Shown here in pieces: positions 44,844-55,300 of a DNA stretch of 64,000 nt. A model generated the notes under the pieces. That model had not been told where the DNA came from. It saw only the letters and a list, made by a program, of their open reading frames with translations, and searched no databases. The stretch covers positions 17,749,936 to 17,813,935 of the forward strand of contig OZ010787.1 of NCBI GenBank assembly GCA_963932465.1, given 5' to 3'. The translations under genes were made by a program, and so were the position numbers. The DNA is from Maratus speciosus (taxonomy: Eukaryota; Arthropoda; Arachnida; Araneae; Salticidae). How positions within the stretch are numbered: the stretch's first letter is position 1; each line of letters starts with the position of its first letter.

Positions 44844-45661
44844 AGGTGAATGGCTCTAGTCACACCGCAAGTAAACAGGACAATGTAAGATTTTTGCGTT
44901 TCTTTAAAATTTCTGATATAGATCGGACCGGCGAAGTCTAAACCGCAGATTGCGAATGGCGGTGCTTCACTAGCTCTGTCTTTTGGTAAGGATGCGGTGA
45001 TTTGGTCTGCTGGTTTGGAGAAATATTTTTTACATATTATACAATTCTTGATAACACTCTTGGCCAGCTGACGACCTTTAGGTATCCAAAAACGAGATCT
45101 AATTTTTGCCAAAGTACTGGCTGTCCCTCCATGCATAATTTTCTCGTGTTCTTGACGAACTATTAGAGTAGTTAACAAAGAATGTTTGGGGAGAATTATT
45201 GGGTTTTTCTCTTCTGCGGACAGGTTAGAAAATTCGAGCCTTCCGCCCAACCTCATCAATCCGTTTTTGTCAATAAAGGGCATGAAGTTTGATAAGGATG
45301 ACGTCTTGTCCACTGATTTACTATTTTTTAGAGATTCTATTTCTTCCTTATAAAATTGTTTTTGTTCAGATTGTATCAAAAAATTTTCAGCTTCGAGTAA
45401 TTCTTCGGTTGTTACTACGTCTTGCACTTCAGTTGATTTTTTCAGCTTCATAATGAATTTCTTTACCCAAACGGTAATTCTGAAAAGTTTCTCTAAATTA
45501 CTATATTTTGAAATGTTTATGGGATTTTCGAGTTTTTTGACTAAGCACTCGCTCTGAAAAACATCGTTAGAATTTTTTTTGTATTCTAATTCATCTGAGT
45601 AAGCGATTTCTTTGTTTTCTGATATTGGCCAACACTCAGGAGGTAAACTTAGCCATTCTGG
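44693..45661 (-). pseudogene. BEL integrase, N-terminal and core fragment
   Basis: Reading starts after the TGA at 45662-45664 (PEWLSLPPECWPIS) and stays open to 44693. The integrase zinc finger is HEKIMHGGTASTLAKI followed by CIICKKY. The first catalytic Asp is in ICGLDFAGPIYI and the second in IIYSDNAKTFKR. The fragment is cut at the duplication just after the second Asp. Upstream residues belong to the linker between RNase H and integrase, which in this family contains LGGR (here MRLGGRLEFS). Confidence 0.88.
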
Positions 45662-45664
45662 TCA

Positions 45665-46032
45665 CTGTAACCAAGTTGTATCATTGATTATCCCAGAGAT
45701 TTTTGATCCTCGAGAAACTATATCAGCTGGATTGGCAGTACCAGGACAATGATACCAGTTATCAGGTGAGGTCAATTTATGGATCTCTTCAATTCTGTTT
45801 CTGACAAAGGTTTCAACTTTTTAGGGGATCCTTTTATCAAAAAAAGGATATTTTTGAATCCGTCCAGTAATAAGTCGGTACATTCAATTTTAGAGCTTTC
45901 AAAATGTTACTACTTAGCTTGGCCGACAACAATGCGGCCATCAATTCAAGCCTTGGCAAGGTAAGCGCTTTCAGTGGAGCAACCCTGTTTTTCGAAGCAA
46001 CAAAAACTGTTCGAACATTTTCAGTGTTGCTA
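45665..46032 (-). pseudogene. BEL RNase H distal part
   Basis: In a frame different from the upstream RT part the minus strand gives LKALTLPRLELMAALLSAK (near 45900-45980) and YYWTDSK. After a frameshift near 45840 it reads NWYHCPGTANPADIVSRGSK. These are standard BEL/Pao RNase H and connection motifs (IPRLEL, TDS, NPADLLSRG). TGA at 45662-45664 ends it. Confidence 0.85.
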
Positions 46033-47003
46033 CACGTAAATAAGCAACCGTACCATAAGCCTTCATGCTCGAATCGGCAAAAATATGCAATTGTAGGTCA
46101 TAATCATGCCAATTGGGGATGTCAGAAAAATAGTATCTGGGTACTGAAAAGTTTTTCAAATGAGGGAGTTCGTTACACCAGCTACTCCAAAGTATACGTA
46201 AATCTTCGGGTAAGGTGTCATCCCAATCTAGACCCAAATTCCAAATTTGTTGAATTATACATTTTATTCTTAATGTAAATGGTCCTAGGAATCCAAGTGG
46301 ATCAAAAATCCTACCTAAAACTTGTAGAATAAATCGTTTGGTGTCTATTCTTTTTGAAACGAAATCAACTAAACCTCGAACATCAAAATAAAGTAAATCT
46401 TTGGAATTATTCCAAGCGATTCCTAAAACTTTATAAGGGAGATTTTGTTCTCCAAAAGCTTCAGAATTAACTTCTGAAGTTATGCCATTTTCTTTCCATA
46501 GTTCACTAAGTGGTAAAGAGTTCGTATGCCATTTGTGTAAATGCATACTTGCATTTTCAAATATATCAATACATTGTAAACTCGTGGATAGGGCTTGATC
46601 AATATTTTCATGACTTCCTATAACGTCATCAACGTAGATATTTTCATTTAAAAATTTTACTGTGTTTGGATATTGTTCGGTGTATTTTTTCAAGTGGTGT
46701 TTAATTGTTGTAGCCAATAAAAAGGGACTGCTACTAATTCCAAATAACACTCTGGTGAATCTATAAATTTCAAAGGGTTTAGAATTATCAAACAAATCTT
46801 GTGAAAATAAAAATCTTGTTACATCACGATCGTTTTCATCTATAATTATTTGTAGAAATGCTTGTTTTATATCAGTTGTAAAAGCTATGGGATTAAATCT
46901 AAACCGTAACAAAACATCAAATATTTCAGGATACAAATTTGGACCTACATGCAGGCAATTATTCAAAGACAGTGAGCCTGTGTCGTGAGCACAGGCATCG
47001 AAA
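46033..47003 (-). pseudogene. BEL reverse transcriptase and RNase H start
   Basis: About 320 residues. It contains FTTDIKQAFLQI with the first RT Asp, FGISSSPFLLATTI, and the catalytic YVDDVIG. Then come LGIAWN, FDPLGFLGPFTLRIK, which is a BEL/Pao signature, and FADSSMKAYGTVAYL, the start of RNase H. It begins at DACAHDTGSLSLNNCLHVGP, directly at the foldback insertion. The open frame extends further to 47056, but those residues are encoded by the inserted element. A frameshift near 46033 follows. Confidence 0.92.
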
Positions 47004-49426
47004 GGGTCAATCCATTTCAAGTGGTCCAGAAAATCATTAATTCGTTGCTCGACCATTTTTAAAAAATCTGAAATTTTTTGTACAACAACCCTAACATGAT
47101 GGAAGTTTAAAATGACTATTATTTTAATTTTATTAATTTTTGTTTGTGCATGGCGGCCATCTTTGTTTCATCGTCTGCAGCAATTTTCTCAGAAGAAGGG
47201 TTTACGGAATTGTAAATAATTCATCGTTTATTCATCCAATTCAAGTGCGGATTGAAGCAATTTGTAAAGAATACATTGGGCTAAAAATGTGGTAATAGAG
47301 TAGTTTCCGGAAATAAATCCTTATTGGTGAAATTTAAGCATAAAGTTTCAGTTTTTTTCAAAAATTTGTCCGTTTACAAAAAGAAATTTTTCTAGCAAGG
47401 AAAACTGCAAACATGACATATTTTTTTTTTTTTACAAATAGGCCAAAAGTACTTGTACTCACATGCCAAGTTCCAGACCTGAGATTTCGTTTCTCTTCGC
47501 TAAAAAAATTCCCAAATCTTTCAAAAATGTCAAAAATCGCACATTTTAGGCTTAGATATCTCTGGTGGGGCACGAGATAAAAATCTGAAGTTCTGGTTTC
47601 TAAGAGTATTGTATGGTAGTGCTATGCACAAGAAATTTAAAGATGGAGATTTGACTACAAGCTGAGATATGGCAAGGGCAACATATCAAAAGAATACTGC
47701 CAAACTATTGTTTTGTTGTAGTCACAGCTAAGTATTTATCTCAGAGTGTCACTTAAATTTATCTTTTTGATTATCTTTAATTAATAGTAACAGAAAATAA
47801 AGCCCTTTGCAAAGCTTAGCAATTAATTAAAAAAATAATTATGCCTAAGTCCATACATTTTGTATGGTTTCAGTAACTTTTGTTGTAAGTAATTTTAGTA
47901 ACTAAAAGAAACCTCAGCACTTTTACATAAAGAAAAAAAAATATTTTTATAGAAGACCTGAAACAAAAACTGAACAGGGAAAGAGGGAAGCTTTTAATGT
48001 TGTCATACTTGTTGAGACATGATCAAACGTGTCAAAACACATTCTTACTTGTTGGTTTTAAAGCCACAATTTTGACCTTTCTCAAAATTTTATTTGTAGG
48101 AACCAAGTCTTGTCATTTCTTGGTAACTTGATTGAAGATCTTGGCCCTGCTGGCTCATAGAAATAAACTTTGAAATCACTATGTGCAAGTCTCAGTTCAT
48201 TAATAATTCCTAGCTTACTTCTTCTGCAAAAATGTCATTTTCTGAAGTGTAAATTTTGAAAGGGCTTTGGATATCTTTACTTTCTAAAATTTACTTGAGG
48301 CTGATGCATGGTAACATCGTATGATGTTTAATTTACAGGGTGGTGGGAACAAGTTTCAGGGATTGGCAAGCAGCTTTAAAATTGTGGTTTTTAAACCAAC
48401 AAGTAGAAATGTGTTTTGACACATTTGATCATGTCTCAACAAGTATGCCAACATTAACAGCTTTTCTCTTTCCCTATTCTGTTTTTGTCTCAGGTCTTGT
48501 ATAAAAATATTTTTTTTTTTATATATATATAAAAGTGCTGAGGTTTCTTTTGGTTACTAAAATTACAAAAAAAATTACTGAAACCATACAAAATGTAGGC
48601 CTTAGGCATAATTATTTTTTAAATTAATTGCTAAGCTTTGCAAAAGGCTTTATTTTCTGTTACTATTTTTTAAAGATAATCAAAAAAATAAATTTAAATG
48701 ACACTCTGAGATAAATACTTAACTGTGACTACAGCAAAACAATAGTTTGGCAGCGTTCTTTTGACATGTTGCCCTTGCCATATCTCAGCTTGTAGTCAAA
48801 TCTCCATCCTGAAATTTCTTGTGCATAGCACTACTATAGAATACTTTCAGAAACCAGAACTTCAGATTTTTATCTCGTGCCCCACCAGAGATATCTAAGC
48901 CTAAAAAGTGCGATTTTTGACATTTTTGAAAAATTTGGGAATTTTTTTAGCAAAGAGAAACGAAATCTCAGGTCTGGAACTTGGCTTGTGAGTACAAGTA
49001 CTTTTGGCCTATTTGTAAAAAAAATTGTCATGTTGACAGTTTTCCCTGCTAGAAAAATTTCGACTTGTATACGGACAAATTTTTGAAAAAAACTGAAACT
49101 TTATGCTTAAATTTCACCAATAAGCAGTTAGTTTCGGAAACTACTCTATTATCAAATTTTTAGCCCAATGTATTCTGTACAAAACAATCCGCACTTGAAT
49201 TGGAAAAATAAACAATGAATTATTTACAATTTCGTAAACCCTTCATGTGAGAAAATTGCTGCAGACGATGAAACAAAGATGGCCGCCATACACAAACAAA
49301 AAATAATAAAATTAAAATAATAGTCATTTTGAACTTCCATCATGTTAGGGTTGTTGTACAAAAAATTTCAGATTTTTTAAAAATGGTCGAGCAACCAGTG
49401 CTGGACCACTTGAAATGGATTGACCC
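47004..49426. mobile_element. 2.4-kb foldback transposon in the BEL reverse transcriptase
   Basis: The ends GGGTCAATCCATTTCAAGTG and their complement start arms of about 1.05-1.07 kb (47004 to about 48075, and about 48381 to 49426). A 300-bp centre separates them. GAAA (47000-47003, 49427-49430) is the target duplication. It falls exactly between the RIVF and DACAH codons of the host RT, so removing the element and one GAAA restores the gene order. The arms are diverged by scattered substitutions. No transposase is encoded. The mirrored frames at 47358-47573 (minus) and 48877-49086 (plus) are the same arm sequence read twice. Confidence 0.92.
48076..48380. other. Unpaired centre of the foldback element
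   Basis: About 300 bp that I could not pair with the opposite arm, including TTTACAGGGTGGTGGGAACA near 48339. No ORF. Confidence 0.6.
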
Positions 49427-50194
49427 GAAAACTATGCGTAATCTGCTCGTTGTCCTGTCAGTTCTAATTATTTCTCGATGAGGTAAATAAAAAGTTACAT
49501 TTTGTTTTTCTTCAGGATCTGTAACTAACTCAATAATACCTTGTTTCAAATAATCAGTCAACACCTCTTTATACTCAAAAAATAATTCAGGGTTTTTAAT
49601 CAATCTTTGTTTGAGTTTAAAAAATCTATATTCTGCAATTTTCCGATTGTCATTTAAACATTCCCTTTCAAGCTTCCACGGAAATCGAACTGTATATCGC
49701 TTATCATTGTATTTAATTTCTGACTCAAACTGCTTCATAACGTTGTTTTCCGAAAAATCTGAATCCTGTTTAGTATTAAAAAGGCCAGATGATTCGATAT
49801 TCCAGAATTTTTCAATCTGTTCAGAAATAAAAAAAATTTCTACTATTACATTAAATGCTAAGGGCGTATAACTGTCAGTTGTTTTTCCCTGTAGACACCA
49901 ACCAAAAATGGTGTCGACAGCTACTAATTTTTTATTCAAGTGTTTTATATTCCCAGTAACAATCTCATAATAATAGTCAGCACCTATAAGTAATGTAATG
50001 GGTTCTTTGGATGTGGGTGTGTCCGCAAGGGTTAAATTTTCAAATTGTTTACTTTTCATCAAATCATTGATTTCAGATGGGGGGATTTCAGTAGCTGATA
50101 TTTGATTGGTGACTAGCGCTTCTATATCTAATTTTGAATTAGGTACATTTTTATTTTCAATAGTTAGTTTAACTACTTCAAAGGTTTTTTTCAA
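49427..50194 (-). pseudogene. BEL protease-RT linker and N-terminal reverse transcriptase
   Basis: It contains LLIGADYYYEIVTGNI and VDTIFGWCLQGKT, the conserved (L)IG.D...(I)...GW.L.G block that follows the protease in BEL/Pao. Then come KYNDKRYTVRFPWK, YLPHREIIR and the RT start RLRIVF, cut by the insertion at 49427. The open frame runs on to 49340 within the inserted element. Upstream it is shifted against the protease frame near 50195, in a run of A. Confidence 0.88.
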
Positions 50195-50444
50195 TGGGGT
50201 TCATACTTCCAAATGTAAAAACCGACAATTTTTCTTTTCTTATTGCCTGTAAATTCAATTTATTTGCTATTTCTTCAGATATAAAGGTTCGCATGCTCCC
50301 ACAATCTAAAAGTAACCTAATTAGGGATTGTTTTCCGTTTGATTTTATTTTTACACAAGAAGTTTGTAGAAGAATTTTATTATTTTCTGTAGAGGAAATA
50401 GCCGAAATTACTTTTTCACTCGTTTCACTCTCATTACCTTTTAA
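50195..50444 (-). pseudogene. BEL aspartic protease
   Basis: The minus strand, open after the TAA at 50445-50447, reads LIRLLLDCGSMRTFISEEIA. The D-x-G-S of retroviral-type proteases is present as DCGS, followed by LSVFTFGS. The frame ends at a TGA soon after, at the frameshift near 50195. The protease would cut the polyprotein. Confidence 0.82.
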
Positions 50445-50696
50445 TTAGTGTGTGTTTACTTCTTTTATTAATTTAGATTTTAGGCATATCGTTTGATTAT
50501 GTCTGCCTGAACAGTTCTTGCAACTAGTTTTAGAGTTACAATTTTTGATAACGTGTTTCCTGCCTAAGCAAAGGTAACATCTTCCTTGAGATTTCAACAA
50601 ATTTCTTTTAGTGTTTACATCAACAGCCTTACACAAATCAGATGAATGTTTACTATGGTTGCAAAAAATGCAATAAGCCAGCTGCCTATCTGAAGT
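50445..50696 (-). pseudogene. BEL Gag CCHC zinc-knuckle region
   Basis: After the TAG at 50697-50699 the same frame continues YCIFCNHSKHSSDLCK, then RCYLCLGRKHVIKNCNSKTS and CKNCSGRHNQTIC. These are three Cys/His knuckles in a row, as is usual between Gag and protease in BEL/Pao. A TAA at 50445-50447 ends it. Confidence 0.88.
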
Positions 50697-51698
50697 CTAT
50701 TTCTCATTCGAAATGTTCATAAATTCACAAGTAGATTTAAATTCAGATTTTGTTGTTTGACTCTTGATCTTTGTTTGATTATTTTCAAATGCTTTCATTC
50801 TCGAAAAAAATGTGTGTTCTCTGCTTTTTATTTCAGCGTGCAGAAAATCTAATAATTTATGTATATCTGAATGTGTTAAATTATCTACATTTTGTCTATT
50901 ATATTCCAAAGCTAATTCTGCCGGTATTAATTTTAAAATTACGGCGATAAGCATGGCGCCATAATTTGCTGGTTCGAGTCCTAATGTGGACAAACATCGA
51001 ACATTTATTTCTATATCACTGTGCAATTTTTTCAATTTTTGAATTTCGTTAGCCTTATAAACAGGGGATAAATTAAGAAGCTTGTTCAGGTGAAGATTAA
51101 TTATCACGTCTTTTTTACCATAACGCGATTCTAAAATTTTCAATGCTGCGTCGTAATTAGCTTCTGATATTTCAAAACCTTCTACAGCATTAGCCGCAGC
51201 TCCAGATAAATAACTCTTCAAATAATGAAATTTTTCAATTTTCGAAAGCGATTTATTTTCGTGAATTGTATTTTTAAAGGTATTAAAAAATGAAATAAAT
51301 TGCGTACAGTCGCCATAGAATTTTTGTATATTGAGTTTTGGCAATTTAACAACTGAGTTTTCATCATTAATCACATTCGATTTTAAATCTTGACTGTTAT
51401 TTAAATCAATATTAACAATTTTTTTGTTTTCGGTTAATTTTTTCTTCCCCCGGAATTTTGCAACTGATATTTTATCCGCGTAATCATAAACAGAATTGAT
51501 TTCAGTTTCATAGTCGTCTAACCCTAAAAGGGGCTCAATTTTCTCGTCAACTGACTTCAATAATTCTGCTTTAGTATCTAACTGAATAAATAATTCTTCT
51601 AAATTATCAAAATCTATTGGACTATCCTTCATAACATTTTCTATATTATTAATCAGCTTTGTTACTGCTGTTCTCAAAACTGTTCTGTTCTTTTTCAA
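50697..51698 (-). CDS. gag: BEL Gag N-terminal part, ended by a premature TAG
   Basis: 333 codons. The N-terminus has a helical, charged stretch (DNLEELFIQLDTKAELLKSV, about 30-50). Then comes the DUF1759-type capsid region, about 125-290: KLPKLNIQKFYGDCTQFISF, SKIEKFHYLKSYLSGAAANA, NYDAALKILESRYGKK and LSTLGLEP. This region is found in nearly all BEL/Pao Gags. The open frame starts without an ATG (TTG at 51698, stop just upstream). The true start codon seems lost, or is the Met near residue 23. TAG at 50697 separates it from the zinc knuckles. Confidence 0.85.
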   Translation of the reverse strand: MKKNRTVLRTAVTKLINNIENVMKDSPIDFDNLEELFIQLDTKAELLKSVDEKIEPLLGLDDYETEINSVYDYADKISVAKFRGKKKLTENKKIVNIDLNNSQDLKSNVINDENSVVKLPKLNIQKFYGDCTQFISFFNTFKNTIHENKSLSKIEKFHYLKSYLSGAAANAVEGFEISEANYDAALKILESRYGKKDVIINLHLNKLLNLSPVYKANEIQKLKKLHSDIEINVRCLSTLGLEPANYGAMLIAVILKLIPAELALEYNRQNVDNLTHSDIHKLLDFLHAEIKSREHTFFSRMKAFENNQTKIKSQTTKSEFKSTCEFMNISNEK

Positions 51699-51808
51699 CT
51701 TTCTAAATCAGACCTTTCGAAATAAAATATGAAAAACTTATCTTACCTTTGCCGTCTTCTTATCACTTACCTCTAACATTAAAAAAACAAATACTTTTTT
51801 TTTTCTTT

Positions 51809-51829
51809 CTTTCCCGGCGTGATGCACCA
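51809..51829 (-). promoter_or_regulatory. BEL primer-binding site, glycine tRNA-like
   Basis: Directly next to the 5' LTR the plus strand reads TTCCCGGCGTGATGCACCA. It looks like a tRNA 3' end: T-arm TTCCCGGC, acceptor GATGCA, CCA. It is close to tRNA-Gly as I remember it, though not identical around the T-arm/acceptor junction. Confidence 0.75.
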
Positions 51830-52158
51830 TGAAGAAAATTTCAAATCATTCGAACACATAATCAATGAAGGAGGTGCGTTCTGGATTCTTTTCTTAAAAT
51901 ATTTAATGAGTATTTACAGATACGTGGTTCTATACATATTTACAGTAAGAATTATCAAACACTTGATCTGGTTTTTCGAAATAAGGGAGGCTTAGCCTCA
52001 TCAACAAACTGTAGAAAATTACAGCGATCATGCTTTCAAAATCAAACATCGCTTCGTATCGTTCCAGCCACAACAATAACGAAGTCGCATTCTAAGGTAG
52101 GATGCGCGCGCATCGCGCGACCTTCGTTCCCATGGGGAGCAGAGAAAGTTTCTCTTCA
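51830..52158 (-). repeat. 5' LTR of the BEL element
   Basis: 329 bp, beginning TGAAGAGAAACTTTCTC and ending TTTTCTTCA on the minus strand. It should contain the promoter; I cannot fix the start site. Confidence 0.95.
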
Positions 52159-52164
52159 CCCCTA

Positions 52165-53328
52165 ATGGAAAATACGAGCCAGAAGTCAAGGCTATCCGAT
52201 AGAGTCAAATTGAGGTAAAGAATACAGCATTTATGCGTAGAAATTACGTAACTTTGAAAATTGTTTCCATAAAGTGGAGACTTTCTATATTTTCATAAAC
52301 TTTATTTTTAATTATTGAGCTTTATTAAATATTCTAAATATTTATATACTAATATATTTTATCTTGTTATTTTTTCTTTTGTGAGCCATACATTAAAGAT
52401 CGTTATCTTCAAAGTTGATTTCTGCCATTATTCTAACTAGAAGATAAACACGGGCTTACTGGGGTAATAAAATATAGGTGAAAACTATCATATACTCATA
52501 CATTATTTCTAATGTCAACATCTTTTTTCTCTGCGCATACTAAAAGCGCAGCGACGAATGGGGGTATTTTTCGAAAGACTTTACATGCAGCTTTTGACGT
52601 AGTATACTTAGATAGTGTTAAAACGCGTTGCTTGATAAAAAAAAATAATAATAATAAAAATTGCAGTTAATAAAAAAACGTTTCAACACATAATTTCAAA
52701 GATTCCGGTGAGAAAGCTTTTTTTTTTTTTAAATATAACTTTAATAGATTTTTTCCATTTAATATATTTTTTTAGAATACCCGTTAACAATACTGAAAAG
52801 CATGTTTATATGAAAAACAGCAATAATGCGTTCAAATGAAGTTTTGAAATGTATTAAAAGCGATATTTTCATATTGGTCTCGCGTCATGATTTAGCAGCC
52901 GAAGAAATCGTCAAAGATCTCTATTCACAATTCGCCTTTTTTGATTCTGTTCATTTCAGTGGTTTAAGCGCGAAATTCAATTACGCGTCTTAAATTTGTG
53001 TTTTGTTTATACTTTATTGTTTTATTGATTAACCGATGTTTTAATTTTGTTATAGAATATAGATGGAAACAAATAATGAGCTATTTATATTAATTTAAGT
53101 GCAAACGGATTTATCTTTCGCAATCGTCTATATGCGATAGATAGATTTAAAAATAAATTCATGCTTGAAAATTATTTTTAAAACACTGAAAATGGAGTAA
53201 ATTGCAATATAGTTTTCAAACAAATTGTGATATAGTTTTCAGACAAATTGCATTTGAAAGTACATTTTTCTCCCTATTCGACGGTGTAAAAATTGAAAAC
53301 GTGCGATGTTTAGAAGTTAAAAAAATTA
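52165..53328. other. Unassigned AT-rich sequence
   Basis: The right flank of the family iv element. No repeat pair or gene was recognised. Confidence 0.5.
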
Positions 53329-53903
53329 AACAAGTAAAAATTGAATTTTAAAAATAAAAAAAACTCGACTGCGTAAAAAGCGAGCTAATTAATTATTTCT
53401 CATCAATGTGAAGCTATTTTTTATATTACTTACCTATTTTTTTTTATTTATTTACTTGTATTGATGACTTTAACTTGTGTTTAATTGTTAGTTCCTATCT
53501 ATAAACTCTATTTTGATGAGGCCTATAGATGTCTATGAAGGTTAGAGTTGCAGTAAATCAAGAGATCCTACCTACACAACTTCCAGGTTGTGTAATATTT
53601 CAACGGAGCTTCTGACTTTAAAATAGTGAATGAAACATCGTCTTCGTTTTGAAAGACCTATCCAATGATATGTCACACAGTAGGGTGCGTAAATTTTTTT
53701 TCATCTCTACCACCATTTTGTATTTTACGGCCGCCATTTTAAATTTATAAAAAAAACTAGCCTATAACAATCGGACGGATAAGATGGTTCGATAGAGACC
53801 TCATTCATTAAAATCCATCCAGCCGTTGGGATGTTTCGAGGGTATAAAGAAATCCACATACCCAGATACACGTGAAACACATAACCCTTCTTGGCAGTCG
53901 GGT
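53329..53903 (+). mobile_element. CCCGACTG-ended dispersed repeat, copy C
   Basis: Same orientation as copy A, from AAACAAGTAAAAATTGAATT through ACTCGACTGCG (one change in the end) to GGCAGTCGGGT near 53894. The minus-strand frame at 53808-54086 starts in flanking DNA and is not a gene. Confidence 0.75.
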
Positions 53904-54229
53904 AAAAAAATGAAGTAAAAGCGAAATTTGATCGTCTGTTGTTGCCATTCGCAAAATGACATCAGTGTAAGCATGAACACGTTTGTCCATTATAATATAG
54001 ATATTTTGACTTGCAGTTTCATAAGACGTTTCTAAAGAAAGCTTAAAGAAGAAAACAAGTTGGAAATTGCACGTCAAACGTGGCAAATGAGGTACGTTCG
54101 GACTATAACTAGTTTTATAAATATTTTTTGCACCGTATATTGTACTGAATGTATATTTTAGTGCACTTCATAAGTGAATATCAATTTCATTCTGTTCAAA
54201 AGGTTGCAACATCATTAACATGCACTTGA

Positions 54230-54475
54230 AATATTTTTTTTTCTTACATTGACCGTAATGTAACGGAAAACTTTTGGCTGTCCCTGTAATTAAACTATAC
54301 ATCCGATTTTAATAAAATTTGGAATGACTCGACAAAATTTTGCAACAATTATATATTTAAAATTTCAGACAATTCGATTGGGTACTTTTTGCTCTGTTAT
54401 ATACGGACGAACGGACAGACAGACAGACAGATCGATGCTACGTATTTATATAATTACGAACGCACCAAAAAATGA
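54230..54475 (-). repeat. Dispersed repeat with GGTGCGTTCGTAATTATATA and GACA tract, copy 1
   Basis: On the minus strand it starts GGTGCGTTCGTAATTATATA, followed by (GTCT)n, then TATAACAGAGCAAAAAGTACC and AATTCCAAATTTTATTAAAA. The same order occurs in plus orientation at 60753-60960. The copies are clearly diverged. It may be the end of a longer element. Confidence 0.6.
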
Positions 54476-55300
54476 CTAAAAAGAAATACATTTGAAATTA
54501 GTACATAAACCTCTATTTATGAAAGCGAAAGTTTTACATGAATGATAACACAATAAAAAGTAACAAGAGCTAATATTCATTATGTGTCAAGACACACTCA
54601 ACTTCCGTGTCTTGAGTAGAGGCGTTCTTTTTCGCCATATCAGTTATCGTATCCTTTTTACTAAGAACTTCTTCAAGACATATATTATCACTATTCATGG
54701 AAGAAATCAGATATATTAAAAGAAAATTAGCTATATTTATCTCCGGATAAACCAAAAACGTTTTTCCTTAAATTGGTGTAGTGTTTTTCACATTTTTATG
54801 CGTATACTGTGGTTCTGTATAGGAATGAATCACCTATGTAATTAAAAAATATTTTATAGTAGTATAGGTTGTAAAATTATTTTTCTTCAATATTTCTTTA
54901 ATTTAGACAGTAGTATTTCAAAATTAAATGTACAGAACGTGTTAATTTTACCATAGCGATATTTATGAATATGGGGCATTCTTACAACCTTTTGACTTTC
55001 AGGAATAAAAGTCTGGTTAAATTAAATTTGCTAAAATGACATTTTAATCTGATAGACCTTAATGATTCAAAATAAAGGAAAAATGGTCAGCGGCGAAATT
55101 TTTTTTTTATTTAACTGAGGTTTAAGTTAAACTTGCGAGTTTAATTTTCCTTACCATTTTACCACTAAAACTTTTTATTTTCTTCTAAATTTTTACTTAT
55201 AATGAATTTGCATAGTACCCACAGGACATTCAAATAAGAAATAATAACAATGTAGTATTTTTAGTACAAAATTTTGGTATAACATTGTCTTAAAGGGGTG
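54476..55300. other. Unassigned AT-rich sequence
   Basis: The 61-codon minus-strand frame at 54570-54755 has no recognisable domain. Confidence 0.5.

Larger units (their letters stand above)
43104..52158 (-). mobile_element. BEL/Pao LTR retrotransposon, inactivated, with nested insertion
   Basis: LTRs of 329 bp (43104-43432 and 51830-52158) differ at two positions by eye, and CCCC is duplicated (43100-43103, 52159-52162). Minus-strand order: LTR, primer site, Gag with DUF1759-like and CCHC regions, protease, reverse transcriptase, RNase H, integrase, DUF5641-like tail, LTR. This is BEL/Pao order. Lesions in order: TAG 50697, TAA 50445, a frameshift near 50195, a 2.4-kb insertion (47004-49426), frameshifts near 46033 and 45840, TGA 45662, a 166-bp duplication (44513-44843) and a frameshift near 44115. 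Despite this the LTRs are almost identical. Confidence 0.95.

Noticed and set aside
47358..49086. Two similar 70-codon frames as a duplicated gene pair
   Set aside because: They are the two inverted arms of one foldback element read on opposite strands.
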